From: Nonomuraea sp. NBC_00507
GTDB lineage: Bacteria; Actinomycetota; Actinomycetes; Streptosporangiales; Streptosporangiaceae
Assembly (NCBI RefSeq): GCF_036013525.1
Contig: NZ_CP107853.1
Coordinates: 7,626,001-7,690,000 of the forward strand
Direction: 5' to 3'
DNA: 64,000 nucleotides
A program made the position numbers and the translations under genes. Within the stretch, counting starts at the first letter, position 1. Every line of letters starts with the position of its first letter. This document shows, piece after piece, positions 1 to 8,939 of this stretch. Below the pieces are notes generated by a model, which worked only from the letters and a program-made list of their open reading frames with translations, was not told the origin of the DNA and did no database searches.

Positions 1-1
1 A

Positions 2-76
2 ATCCTCGATCTGGTCGAGAACCTCGACTCGTACGAGGGCAGCGGCGTCCCCGGCGACGACTCCAAGCCCGTATGA
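2..76 (+). CDS. C-terminal end of a gene entering from the left
   Basis: An open frame enters from outside the window and stops at 74-76, giving about 24 residues that end in an acidic, glycine-rich tail (...VPGDDSKPV). Codon use is typical of the region. Too little is present to name a family. Confidence 0.5.
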   Translation: MLDLVENLDSYEGSGVPGDDSKPV

Positions 77-474
77 GCCGGTGCCGCCGGGAGACGGCCG
101 CCACCGCCTTAGCCATGCTCCCTCCCTCATCACCTCGATGCCCCGGATGACCTCGTCTTCATGACCACCCAGCCCAGGCGCACGCTGTTGCGAGGTACGC
201 CGAGCCGGAACAGGAAGCCTCGGTAGGCCGCTCGGCACGCCGCGCCCGCGCCGCGTGCCGATTCGCGCACGGCGGGTGCGTGTAAGCAGGCGTAGCGTCC
301 GGAAGAGTGAGGTCGGGGGATGGCCACGGGCCGGCACCGACGAAAGCCCGTCGCTGTCGCTCACCGGACGGGACGCGTGAACGCGGTTGCCGCCGTTGAT
401 CCGCGGCTGCGCGAGACCGCGGCTGAAGAGAGGGCGACCAACGCCGGCACACGCACCACACCAAGGAGAACTCC
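77..474. other. 398 nt without a convincing gene
   Basis: No frame here has both a plausible start and a recognisable protein. A short plus-strand stretch near 137-223 reads somewhat like the end of a tyrosine recombinase but is too short to call. The right end carries the leader of the epoxide hydrolase, with an AAGGAG Shine-Dalgarno at 463-468. Confidence 0.4.
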
Positions 475-1656
475 ATGCCGAGCAACACACCCATGATCAC
501 GGTCAGTGACGCAGAACTGAACGAGCTCCGCGCTCGGTTGACGGCCACGCGATGGCCCCAGCCCTGGCCTGTGAACGGCTGGGAGGCCGGCACCGACACC
601 GCGGAACTCCGCCGCCTCGTCGCGTACTGGGCCTCCGGCTACGACTGGCGCGCCCACGAAGCCGCCATCAACGCCCTCCCGTCACATCTCGCGGACCTCG
701 ACGGAACACCGGTGCACTACCTTCGCTTCGACGGCGAGCACCCGGACGCGCTGCCGATCATCCTCACGCACGGCTGGCCCAGCTCCTTCCTCGAACTCAT
801 CCCCCTCGCCGACCGGTTGTCCACCCCATCCCGGTACGGAGGAGCAGCCGAGGACGCCTTCACCGTGATCGTTCCCTCTTTGCCCGGATTCGCTTTCTCG
901 CCCCAGCGGCCCACGCTCACGGATGCGCAGCAGACACACGACCTCTGGCACCGGCTGATGCGCGACGAACTCGGCTTCGAGCGGTACGCGGCGCACGGCG
1001 GGGACCTGGGCGCCGGCGTCACCTCACGGCTCGCCGAGGCCCACCCCGAGGCGCTGGTCGGCATCCACCTGCTGGCCGTGGCAGCACCGGCCGACTACGA
1101 CCCGGACGGCCTCACCCCGCAGGAGCGGGCCCACCTCGCCTCCGTGGCGGCCTGGGAGGCACAGGAAGGCGCGTACCAGCACCAGCAGAACACCCGCCCC
1201 CTCACCCTGGCCCACGGCCTGGCCGACTCGCCCGCCGGCCTGCTCGCCTGGATCGTCGAGAAGTACCGTGCGTGGAGCGACAGCGGAGGCGACCTGTCCT
1301 CGCGCTTCAGCGACGACTTCATCCTCACCCAGGCCTCCCTCTACTGGTTCACCGGCACGATCTCGACGTCCTTCAGGCCCTACTACGAGTACGCCCACGG
1401 CCTGACCAGACGTGTGGAGCGGGTGAGGGTGCCCACAGCCGTCGCCCTGTTCCCCGCAGACCTGAGCCGGCCCCCACGGAGCTGGGCCGAGCGCACCTAC
1501 AACATCACGCGCTACACGCCCATGCCCCGCGGTGGACACTTCGCCGCCCACGAAGAACCCGACCTGTTGGCCCACGACGTCATCGAGTTCTTCCGCACTC
1601 TCCGTCCCTCTCCGTCTTCAGCCCCGGTCGTTTCCCAGGAGAGAGAGGCTCCATGA
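475..1656 (+). CDS. epoxide hydrolase, N-terminal EHN domain type
   Basis: Alpha/beta-hydrolase of 393 aa with the N-terminal EHN cap seen in microsomal-type epoxide hydrolases (about residues 8-115). The oxyanion motif HGWP is near residue 99. The nucleophile elbow is HGGDLGAG with Asp177, and a late GGHFAAHEEP supplies the catalytic His region. The family opens epoxides to vicinal diols through an Asp ester intermediate; the substrate here is unknown. AAGGAG lies 6 nt before the ATG. The length is normal for the family. A second family member lies at 50254-51321 (355 aa). Confidence 0.9.
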   Translation: MPSNTPMITVSDAELNELRARLTATRWPQPWPVNGWEAGTDTAELRRLVAYWASGYDWRAHEAAINALPSHLADLDGTPVHYLRFDGEHPDALPIILTHGWPSSFLELIPLADRLSTPSRYGGAAEDAFTVIVPSLPGFAFSPQRPTLTDAQQTHDLWHRLMRDELGFERYAAHGGDLGAGVTSRLAEAHPEALVGIHLLAVAAPADYDPDGLTPQERAHLASVAAWEAQEGAYQHQQNTRPLTLAHGLADSPAGLLAWIVEKYRAWSDSGGDLSSRFSDDFILTQASLYWFTGTISTSFRPYYEYAHGLTRRVERVRVPTAVALFPADLSRPPRSWAERTYNITRYTPMPRGGHFAAHEEPDLLAHDVIEFFRTLRPSPSSAPVVSQEREAP

Positions 1657-1957
1657 CGCCGGCGAGGCAGCCTGGACCGGGCGTCCGATCGCAGCCAGGC
1701 CCATCTCCGCCGTGGCGCAACACACGCGTGTCTCACGCCCTGAGACGGCGTGTCGCTGGTCGCCAAGCACGCGACGATGACCCGCTTGCCACCGGAGGCC
1801 GCGCCGAGTGCGTCATTCAGGCGGGGATCAACGCACATTGCCGATCGGCTGGGGTGGGCTCCGGAATGCCGGCTCACCGGCAATCCGACCGGCGCGTCCG
1901 AGATTTCGGACCGGCACTCAACAGCGATATCGACCGGTGCTCGGAGAGCTATTAGGG
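1657..1957. other. intergenic region, no gene seen
   Basis: About 300 nt between the epoxide hydrolase and the truncated ATPase. Open frames exist on both strands but show no family resemblance. Presumably it holds the promoter of the gene at 1958; no convincing -10/-35 pair or operator was found. Confidence 0.4.
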
Positions 1958-2587
1958 ATGTCATCGGGGAGTAGCAATAATTCCGGATTACTGGGATGCC
2001 GCCTGGAAGCGGCGCGCGAGAGGGTGTTCGTGGGGCGGGAGGAAGAGCTCGCGGTTTTCCATGCGGCGTTGTACGGCGGTGGCTGCAGCGTTCTGTACGT
2101 GCACGGTCCCGGCGGCATCGGCAAGTCGGCCTTGCTCCGGCGGTTCGCGCACGAGGCCACGCTGGCCGGGCGGCCGGTGTCCACGGTCGACGGGCGCACG
2201 CCGGAGCCGTCGCCGGCGGCGTTCGAGGCCGAGGCCGAACTGGTGCTTCGTGATGCGGACGCGGTGCTGCTCGTCGACAACTTCGACCGCATGCAAGGGT
2301 TGGAGGGATGGCTGCGCGACCTGCTCCGCCAGGCGATCGACGACCTGCGTGAGGATCCCCGCTCGGTCAAGTTCCATCGGGCGCTGTCGGTCACGTTCCT
2401 GCACGGCACACCCACCCAGGAACTGGCCGCCGAACACCTCGCCCTGCCCTTCACCACCTACCGCCGCCATCTGACGGCCGGCATCAAACGCCTCTGCGCC
2501 GACCCATGGCACCAGGAACTGTCGCCGCGACCGGGTGAGCACCTGGCCGTCGGCCCTACCTGGGCGCGTACTGCAGTGAACAAATGA
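1958..2587 (+). pseudogene. internally deleted P-loop ATPase regulator (N- and C-termini fused in frame)
   Basis: The first ~115 residues match the start of large actinobacterial AAA/NB-ARC-like ATP-binding regulators: VFVGREEEL, then the Walker A GPGGIGKSALL and a Walker B-like stretch VLLVDNFDR. After GWLRDLL the sequence jumps to a C-terminal module (TPTQELAAEHLALPFTTYRRHL) that in relatives sits several hundred residues later. The product is 209 aa where I would expect 600 or more, so the central effector part appears deleted without loss of frame. ATG 1958 is preferred over an upstream ATG at 1808 because family similarity begins just after it. It may still be expressed, but probably not as a functional regulator. 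Confidence 0.65.
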
Positions 2588-2732
2588 GGCATCGCGATGA
2601 TCAGGCCGACACTCAAGCCGCGCATGGTGCCGCGATAATCAAGGGTGGTCAAGGCGGTCAGAAGTAGGCACCGAGGATCGGGTGGCGGAGGTGCCGGCGC
2701 CGGGCATCACGGGATGCCCCGGTCACCATCAC

Positions 2733-4163
2733 CTAGGCGACGTCGGGCCGGGTCATCAGCGGCGACCGCAGATGCAACTCCAGGCTGGGGCTGGTCAGGG
2801 GCACGGTGCTCCACGTCGCCGCCGCTGTCCCCACGCCGGCGTCGAGCACCAGCCGGACCCGGTGCGGGGTGGTGATGACGTAGAGGTCGGCGACGAACGT
2901 GTTGCCCTGCCAGGCGCCGGCGGCGACGACCGGGCGGCCGAGCGGCGAGCTTTCCCGCCATTCGCCATGGCCGACGGCGACCTTGAGGGACGACCCGAGT
3001 TGCAGGTGCCATCCGCCGTCCACCGGCTCGACGGCCACCGTGGTTCCGTCAGGCAGGGCCGAATCCTCGGCGGAGGCGTCGATCCTCGCCGCACCGGAAC
3101 GGGAAGGGGCAGCCGAACCCGGCACCGGCGCGAGTGACAGCCGCCGCAGCCGATCAGCGAGGATCTCGTCGTCCCGGGGGCTTCCCGCGTCATCCAGGCC
3201 GGGCAGCAGGCTGTCCCAAAGGACGCTCGGCAGGGCGTGTGTCTGCTCGACGGCGGCGGTGAGGACGACCACGAGATCGTGGGACGGGACGACCACGCAT
3301 TGCTGGCCGAAGGCGCCGTTGCCGTGGTAACCGTGCCGCGACATCCAGAACTGGTAGCCGTACCCGCAAAGAAAGTCGGGGTTAGCCGAACCGTCCTCGA
3401 GTTGCCGGGTCTCGATGTGCCGCCTGGTCGCGAGCTCCACCCATGCGCCCGGGATGAGCCTGCGGTCGCCCCAGACGCCTCCGCGCAGCAGCAACTCGCC
3501 GAAGGCGGCGACGGCCTCGGTCGTGAGGTGCAGCCCGTGGAATCCGAAGGCGGAACCGCTCGCCACCCGATCCCATTCGGCGTGGTCGATGCCCATCGGC
3601 TGGAACAGGCGGTCGTCGAGCAGCTCCGGAAGGCTGCGGCCGGTGACCCGTTCCACCATCCGGGCCAGGACGAACGTGGTCGCATTGTCGTAGGTGTGCC
3701 GGGTTCCCTCAGGCTCGGAGAACGGCACGCGCAGGAAGCCCTTCACCAGGTCGTCCGGCTCCAGCTGCCAGGCCTCGGCGAGGCTGTCCGTGCTGTGCCC
3801 GGCCGTCATGGACAGCAGGTGGTGCACAGTGATGCGGCGTCCCTGCTCGGAGATGTCGGCCGGAACGTGGTCGGGCAACACGTCCACCACCCGGTCGTCC
3901 AGCGAGAGCAGCCCGTCGGCGATCGTGAGCCCCACCGCGACCGAGGTGAACGACTTGGTCAGCGAATAGAGCAGATGCGGGCGCCCGGCGGAGTACGGCG
4001 CCCACCAGCCTTCGGCCACGACGTGACCGTGGCGTACGACCATGATGGAGTGGAGCTCGACGGATTGTGCTTCGAGCCGGTCCAGCAACGCGGCGATCGA
4101 ACGGGACGAGACCCCCGAAGCCGCCGGTGTCGAGCGCGGTAGCAAGGCCAACTGAGAACTCAT
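2733..4163 (-). CDS. serine hydrolase of the class C beta-lactamase / esterase family
   Basis: Protein of 476 aa. The SxxK nucleophile motif is SLTK (Ser67-Lys70), followed by the YxN equivalent YDN within RHTYDNATTF and an HGNGAFGQ segment in the position of the third active-site motif. The family includes DD-peptidases, EstB-type esterases and class C beta-lactamases. With no signal peptide this looks like a cytoplasmic esterase-type member; the substrate is unknown. The last ~110 residues form an additional beta-rich tail. It is divergent from the arginase-family gene at 4390. No strong Shine-Dalgarno is visible. Confidence 0.88.
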   Translation of the reverse strand: MSSQLALLPRSTPAASGVSSRSIAALLDRLEAQSVELHSIMVVRHGHVVAEGWWAPYSAGRPHLLYSLTKSFTSVAVGLTIADGLLSLDDRVVDVLPDHVPADISEQGRRITVHHLLSMTAGHSTDSLAEAWQLEPDDLVKGFLRVPFSEPEGTRHTYDNATTFVLARMVERVTGRSLPELLDDRLFQPMGIDHAEWDRVASGSAFGFHGLHLTTEAVAAFGELLLRGGVWGDRRLIPGAWVELATRRHIETRQLEDGSANPDFLCGYGYQFWMSRHGYHGNGAFGQQCVVVPSHDLVVVLTAAVEQTHALPSVLWDSLLPGLDDAGSPRDDEILADRLRRLSLAPVPGSAAPSRSGAARIDASAEDSALPDGTTVAVEPVDGGWHLQLGSSLKVAVGHGEWRESSPLGRPVVAAGAWQGNTFVADLYVITTPHRVRLVLDAGVGTAAATWSTVPLTSPSLELHLRSPLMTRPDVA

Positions 4164-4389
4164 TCGGGCACCCTAACAAGGCGTACTGCCCGATTTCTCC
4201 GGAATTTCCTGCGCGACGAGACGACCGCCGTCAGCCGGGCTGTCGGCCGCCGATTCGTCCGGCACCGAGGCGGTGATAAGAGAGCCTTATGGATAACTTC
4301 CTGCCATCGTGCTGATCTGGTGGAAATTTCCTTGATGAACCAGGGGATTGATCTAGACCCTTGATTCTGGCATCTCGTATTGTCGCCGC

Positions 4390-5181
4390 ATGACGACTGT
4401 GCTCTGCGTACCCCAATGGCAAGGATCGGCGTCGAGCAAGGCGCCGCAGCTGATGGCCGGCGCTCGCCGCGCCGCCGAGTTCGTTCCGGCCGACGCGGTG
4501 GTGACGGTGCCGGTGCTTGAAAAGGGCGGAGACAAGTCCGCCGGGATCCGCGCGTACGACGTGCTCGTGGAGAACCAGCGGCTGACGCAGAAGGCACTGG
4601 CCGGCATCGACGACCAGGTGATCACTATTGGCGGTGATTGCGCGGTCGACATCCCGCCGATCGCCGCTGCCCGCACCCGCTATGGGGACGCCTTGACGGT
4701 GCTGTGGATCGATGCCCACCCGGACGTCTACAGCCCGCTGACGCTGCCATCGGGCGCCTTCCACGGGATGGTGGTGCGCGCCCTGCTCGGAGACGGACCG
4801 ACCGGCCTCACCCCGGAGCATCCGCTGGCACCACATCAGGTGATCATCGCTGGAGAGCGAGCGGGTGACGCGTCCGAGCACGAGTACCTCGCGAAAACCG
4901 GCCTGCGCAGGTACGGCGTCGACGACCTGGAGCGCGCACTCGACGGTCTGCGTGGCCCCGTGTACGTCCACATCGACCTCGACGTCCTGGAGCCCACCGC
5001 CTTTGGCGCAACCTGCTACCCGGAGCCGAACGGCGTGCAGCCGCAGCGACTGATCGACCTCATCTCCCAGGTGGACGACATCATCGGGGCAGCCATCACC
5101 GAACACGCGCCATCCAGCGACGACGTCAACCCCGGCGAGGCCGAGGTGATCCGCCTGCTGGGCGCCGCGCTGACGCGCTGA
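4390..5181 (+). CDS. arginase/agmatinase-family hydrolase
   Basis: Ureohydrolase-fold protein of 263 aa. The dimanganese motifs appear as GGDCAVD, DAHPD and HIDLDVLEP, corresponding to GGDHS, DAHxD and SxDxDxxDP. Two deviations are visible: the His of the first motif is Cys, and the final DP is EP. The family hydrolyses guanidino compounds (arginine, agmatine, guanidinobutyrate, formiminoglutamate). The divergent motifs argue against calling it a true arginase. It stands alone, divergent from the serine hydrolase, in an AT-richer intergenic region (about 4310-4385). Confidence 0.85.
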   Translation: MTTVLCVPQWQGSASSKAPQLMAGARRAAEFVPADAVVTVPVLEKGGDKSAGIRAYDVLVENQRLTQKALAGIDDQVITIGGDCAVDIPPIAAARTRYGDALTVLWIDAHPDVYSPLTLPSGAFHGMVVRALLGDGPTGLTPEHPLAPHQVIIAGERAGDASEHEYLAKTGLRRYGVDDLERALDGLRGPVYVHIDLDVLEPTAFGATCYPEPNGVQPQRLIDLISQVDDIIGAAITEHAPSSDDVNPGEAEVIRLLGAALTR

Positions 5182-5433
5182 CGGTCGACTCATCCTTGGT
5201 GCCTCCATCGGCCCTTACCCGCGATGGAGGTGACGTCTTTGGGCTTGCTCGCGGAGGCGGTGTCGTTGCAGCTGCGCGGGCGATGACCGGGCCTCGTCAC
5301 GTCGCCCGCCCTGTGCGCCGAGCACGCCTCAACATCTCTTGGCCGCAGGCGCGATGAGTTCCGACCCCGCCGCCGGTATGTATGACGAGTTCGCCGGAAT
5401 ACCCCGGGCGAGCCGATCACAAGGGAGAATCTG

Positions 5434-5847
5434 ATGTCGACTACTCGCGCGGAAGACGAGGCCGCAATCCAGGCCGTGCTGGTTGATTCCTACAAGGCGT
5501 GGGAGGCCGGCGACGCCGACGGCATGGTGGCCAACTACACCGCGGACGCGACCGCCATCATGACCGGCTCGCTCCGCGACAGCCGTGACGTGATCCGTCA
5601 GAACATGGCCCTGGCCTTCGAGGGGCCGCTCAAGGGCAGCTCTACCTACAACAAGCAGCTCAGTATCCGCTTCGTCGGCAGGGACGGCGCGATCGTCGTC
5701 AGCGAATCCGCCATCCTGTTCGCCGGCGAGACCGAGGTTCCGGACGACCTGCGTAAGGTGAACGCGACCTGGGTTTTCGAGAAGCGGGACGGCCAGTGGC
5801 TGATCGCCGCCTATCACAACAGCCCGGTGCTGGCGCCTGGGCAGTGA
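5434..5847 (+). CDS. SnoaL-like / SgcJ-EcaC family small protein (DUF4440)
   Basis: 137 aa NTF2-fold protein starting DEAAIQAVLVDSYKAWEAGD, a hallmark of the SgcJ/EcaC and DUF4440 families, and ending WVFEKRDGQWLIAAYHNSP. Members are small alpha+beta cones that bind hydrophobic ligands; some are ketosteroid-isomerase-like enzymes, many are unassigned. AGGGAGA lies 6 nt before the ATG. A decayed second copy follows immediately (5907-6060), so this was probably a tandem pair. Confidence 0.85.
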   Translation: MSTTRAEDEAAIQAVLVDSYKAWEAGDADGMVANYTADATAIMTGSLRDSRDVIRQNMALAFEGPLKGSSTYNKQLSIRFVGRDGAIVVSESAILFAGETEVPDDLRKVNATWVFEKRDGQWLIAAYHNSPVLAPGQ

Positions 5848-5906
5848 GCCGCGGTTGCGCGGTGCGAAGGAAGCCCCGGGACGTTCGATGCCGGGCCGGT
5901 CATTGA

Positions 5907-6060
5907 GCGTTTCGATTACCGATTCCACGCGCCGGCGCAGCCACATCGGTCGCGGTGAGCGAGATCGGCGTCAGGTTCCCGGGTGAGACCGAGACCCTCG
6001 CCGAGCGCATGGTGTACGCGACCTGGGTGCTGGAGAAGCGTGAGCTGTTCTTATCCAAAA
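5907..6060 (+). pseudogene. remnant of a second SnoaL-like gene
   Basis: Frame 5907-6125 reads VAVSEIGVRFPGETETLAER followed by MVYATWVLEKRE. This aligns with residues ~88-124 of the intact neighbour (IVVSESAILFAGETEVPDD, VNATWVFEKRDGQ). Similarity starts abruptly and is lost after EKRE, where the frame runs into unrelated sequence and a stop at 6123. Both ends of the gene are gone. The divergence from the neighbour suggests an old tandem paralogue. Confidence 0.7.
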
Positions 6061-6143
6061 TCCGGGACGCATGCCGTGGCCGGCCACCAGCCTCATCCGC
6101 GATGCGCCAGAACTCGTGCGTGTAGCGCGTGCGCGTCGAGTTC

Positions 6144-6530
6144 TCAGCTGTGGATGTGCCGGTCGTCGTACTCACTTTGATGCCTTTGGATCTCGTCTGC
6201 GTTGGCGACCGTCCAGTCGTACAACCGGCCGAACGGCTCCCGCAGCGATTCGCCGAGCGGCGTGAGTGAGTACTCGACGCCGACCGGCGAGGTGGGGAGC
6301 ACGCGGCGCGCGATCATCCCGCTGCGCTCCAGGCGGCGCAGGGTCTGGGTGAGGACGCGCTGGGTGACACCCTCAAGGCGGCGCTTGATCTCATTGAACC
6401 GCCTGGGCTCGTTGAGGACCGCCATCACCATCATTGACCACTTGTCGGCGATCTGGTCCAGGATCGGGCGGCTGGGGCAGTCGGCCCGGTAGACGACGTC
6501 CGCTGCGGGGCCGGCTTCGGGAGTGGCCAT
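6144..6530 (-). CDS. HxlR-family winged-helix regulator
   Basis: 128 aa. An N-terminal Cys (Cys18) precedes RPILDQIADKWSMMVMAVL, and the wing region reads RVLPTSPVGVEYSLTPLGESL, both diagnostic of HxlR (DUF24) regulators. Many members sense aldehydes, quinones or disulfide stress through that Cys. It is divergent from an enoyl-CoA hydratase-family gene, with an inverted repeat between them, so it probably controls that gene and itself. Confidence 0.92.
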   Translation of the reverse strand: MATPEAGPAADVVYRADCPSRPILDQIADKWSMMVMAVLNEPRRFNEIKRRLEGVTQRVLTQTLRRLERSGMIARRVLPTSPVGVEYSLTPLGESLREPFGRLYDWTVANADEIQRHQSEYDDRHIHS

Positions 6531-6607
6531 ATCGGTATCCTTCGCGATCCTTGAGATGCCGAAAGTGCGTTATTGACGGACGGTCGCCCGCCACCGCATC
6601 GTAAGTA

Positions 6608-6628
6608 TGCATCAAGAACCTAGATGCA
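6608..6628. promoter_or_regulatory. inverted repeat, probable HxlR operator
   Basis: Perfect arms TGCATC and GATGCA separated by 9 nt, in the gap between the HxlR gene and the enoyl-CoA hydratase gene, about 25 nt before the latter's start. Position and symmetry fit a repressor site; assignment to this HxlR protein is inference. Confidence 0.5.
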
Positions 6629-6653
6629 CACCAGATACCGCTCGGAGATCTCC

Positions 6654-7484
6654 ATGAACGACGCCTACCCGACCCTGCGGGTGAACCGCGAAGCCGGCAT
6701 CGTCCGCGTCACCCTCGACAACCCACCCGTCAACGTCTTGGACGTCGCCCTGATGGGCGACCTGCGGCACCTGCTGACCGCGCTACGGGACGACGATTCG
6801 GTGCGCGTCATCGTGTTCGACAGCGCCAATCCTGAGTTCTTCATCGCCCACGTCGACATGTCGCTGGGTGACACGCCAGAGGCGTTGGACAAGTTGGCGC
6901 AGAACCTTCCTGATGGTGTCAACGTTTTCCAGGCTCTGGGGGAACTACTCCGGCACCAGCCCCAGGTGACCATCGTCAAGCTCGCCGGGATGGCGCGCGG
7001 GGGCGGGGCGGAGTTCGTCACCTGCGCGGACATGACGTTCGCAGCGATCGGCCGCGCTGGGATCGGCCAGATCGAAGCCCTCATGGGCATCGTGCCCGGC
7101 GGAGGGGGCACGCAGTATCTCGCCAGCAGAGTCGGCCGCAATCGCGCGCTGGAGGCGGTGCTGAGTGCCGACCTGTACGACGCCGCGACCGCGGAGCGTT
7201 ACGGCTGGGTCAACCGGGCCGTCCCCGCCGACGAACTCGACGAGGTCGTTGACCGACTGGCCCGCAACATCGCCGCCTTGCCCAAGGGTGTGATCGCGGC
7301 GGCCAAGCACGCCATCCTGCCCGAGGATCTGGCCAAGGGGCTCCTGCGGGAGAACGACGCCTGGACGGGGCAGGTCATGCGCCCTACCGCCGCAGGGCTG
7401 ATCCGCGACGGACTGGCCCACGGTGCCCAGACCCCCGACGGCGAGCGCGATCTCGAGGGCCTCCTCCGGAGACTGGCCAGTTAG
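6654..7484 (+). CDS. enoyl-CoA hydratase/isomerase family protein
   Basis: Crotonase-fold protein of 276 aa from ATG 6654, which has GGAGA just upstream; an ATG at 6624 would give 10 more residues but no ribosome site. Landmarks are NPPVNVLDVALM, the oxyanion-hole segment AGMARGGGAEFVTCADM, and IEALMGIVPGGGGTQYL. The glutamates used by classical hydratases are not clearly both present, so the reaction (hydratase, isomerase, hydrolase or CoA-independent) is open. Probably under the divergent HxlR regulator. Confidence 0.88.
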   Translation: MNDAYPTLRVNREAGIVRVTLDNPPVNVLDVALMGDLRHLLTALRDDDSVRVIVFDSANPEFFIAHVDMSLGDTPEALDKLAQNLPDGVNVFQALGELLRHQPQVTIVKLAGMARGGGAEFVTCADMTFAAIGRAGIGQIEALMGIVPGGGGTQYLASRVGRNRALEAVLSADLYDAATAERYGWVNRAVPADELDEVVDRLARNIAALPKGVIAAAKHAILPEDLAKGLLRENDAWTGQVMRPTAAGLIRDGLAHGAQTPDGERDLEGLLRRLAS

Positions 7485-7660
7485 GACCCGGACGAGGGCC
7501 AGCACAGAAGACGCACCATTGACACCACGGTGACGAGCCGCTGCCAGGTGCTGGGAGAGCAGGCCGCCCGCCGCAGATGGCACCGAGGTGTACGGATGTG
7601 CCGCTTTCCGCGCGACTCTGCCGATGAGCGAGCACTCAGCGGTTTCGTGCCTGCTCTGGC

Positions 7661-8395
7661 TCAGGGAATCCGGTCGCTGGTTCCTTGACGTCCTGTCGGT
7701 CCCCTGCTGGCCTGTGGTACGGGACGAGGAGTGGAGGTCGGTGTGTTCAGGACGTCACGCAGGTCGAGTGGGGCGGGTGGTGGAAGGGGCTCGGCCTGTT
7801 CGGCGCGGAAGGCGCTGAGCATGTAGGCAACGAGTCGTCGAGACGCGGCCAGGGCCGCTTCGGTGGATTCGGTGATGATGCCGCCGTTGGCCATGAGCAG
7901 TAGGGCGAGGTCGTCCTGTGCGAAGTCGGCGCGCAGCCGCCCGGTCGCCTTGGCGCGTCGCGTCAGCTCGGCGAAGCCCTGTATGGCGCGGTAACGTTCC
8001 TGTTCGACGTCGACCGCGTCGGGGAACGCTGCGATGAAGGCCGTGCTGAAGCCACGGTCGGCGGCCTGCATGGAGCACACCTTCTCGATGGCCGTGCAGA
8101 ACCCGCGCCACGGGTCCGGATCGGCCAGTGCGTCGTCGATGACCGACACGCATGCCTCGAACTGATCGGCGAACACCTCGGTGACCAGCGATTCCTTCGT
8201 GGGGAAACGGCGGTAGAGCGTCGCGACTCCCACGTGGGAATGTCGGGCGATCGCGGCCATCGGCACGTCGAGTCCGAGGTCTGCGAACAGTTCGCGGGCG
8301 ACCTTCACGATGCGGTCGCGGTTCTGTCGCGCGTCGGCGCGCAACCCTACGGCCGCGTCGGGGACGGTCGGCATGCGAGATGTCTCGTCGCTCAT
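7661..8395 (-). CDS. TetR/AcrR-family regulator
   Basis: The N-terminal helix-turn-helix reads ARELFADLGLDVPMAAIARHSHVGVATLYRRFPTKESL (split here only by reading), the textbook TetR DNA-binding region. The C-terminal domain resembles the actinobacterial SBP subgroup (IIAAFPDAVD..., FAELTRRAKATGRLR). A proline-rich tail of ~40 residues is extra. ATG 8395 is preferred; GTG 8404 would add three residues. Divergent from the nitroreductase-fold gene at 8483, its likely target. Confidence 0.9.
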   Translation of the reverse strand: MSDETSRMPTVPDAAVGLRADARQNRDRIVKVARELFADLGLDVPMAAIARHSHVGVATLYRRFPTKESLVTEVFADQFEACVSVIDDALADPDPWRGFCTAIEKVCSMQAADRGFSTAFIAAFPDAVDVEQERYRAIQGFAELTRRAKATGRLRADFAQDDLALLLMANGGIITESTEAALAASRRLVAYMLSAFRAEQAEPLPPPAPLDLRDVLNTPTSTPRPVPQASRGPTGRQGTSDRIP

Positions 8396-8482
8396 GGTTC
8401 TCACTTTAGGTCAACCGGACGAGGCTCTCCACTTATGGTGTTACGTTGGCCAGCAAGGGATGCCCGTCGTGATGGAGGTACT

Positions 8483-8836
8483 GTGCGATACCGGGGGCCG
8501 CTTCCGAAGCGAGCGATCGGCCGTTTCAACTCCTGTGTCCTGACGTTGCGCTCCTCTCCTCGATGGGGCCGACTGATCAGCAGACGCCTCACGGTCGTCA
8601 CCTACGTGGGGCGCCGCTCGGGACGCACTTTCAGCACACCTGTCGCCTTCCGGCGCGCGGCCGGCACCGTCACGATCGGCGTTCAGTTCCCCGACGCCAA
8701 GCTGTGGTGGCGCAATTTCTTGGCCGAGGGTGGTCCGATATCGCTGCAGCTGGATGGGATCGACCGCACCGGGCATGCGGTCGCCAGACGTGATGAAGCG
8801 GGTCAGGTCACCGTCACCGTCCGGCTGGACGGCTGA
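8483..8836 (+). CDS. DDN-like nitroreductase/quinone reductase family protein
   Basis: 117 aa from GTG 8483, chosen because GGAGG sits 4 nt before it; upstream in-frame ATG codons lack a ribosome site. The core VVTYVGRRSGRTFSTPVAF and DAKLWWRNFLAEGGP is typical of the small split-barrel F420H2-dependent deazaflavin oxidoreductase (DDN/FGD-related) family, although this branch is often annotated only as nitroreductase-family deazaflavin-dependent. Compact for the family (usually 130-150 aa). Divergent from TetR 7661-8395. Confidence 0.75.
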   Translation: MRYRGPLPKRAIGRFNSCVLTLRSSPRWGRLISRRLTVVTYVGRRSGRTFSTPVAFRRAAGTVTIGVQFPDAKLWWRNFLAEGGPISLQLDGIDRTGHAVARRDEAGQVTVTVRLDG

Positions 8837-8939
8837 TAAGCCATACGCGTTGCCGAACAGGTAGAACGTGGGTGAACCGAAATCTTCGGCTTCGCATCCG
8901 CGACGCGATGCGCGCCCGGGCGGCGAAGTCGGGTGGTTC

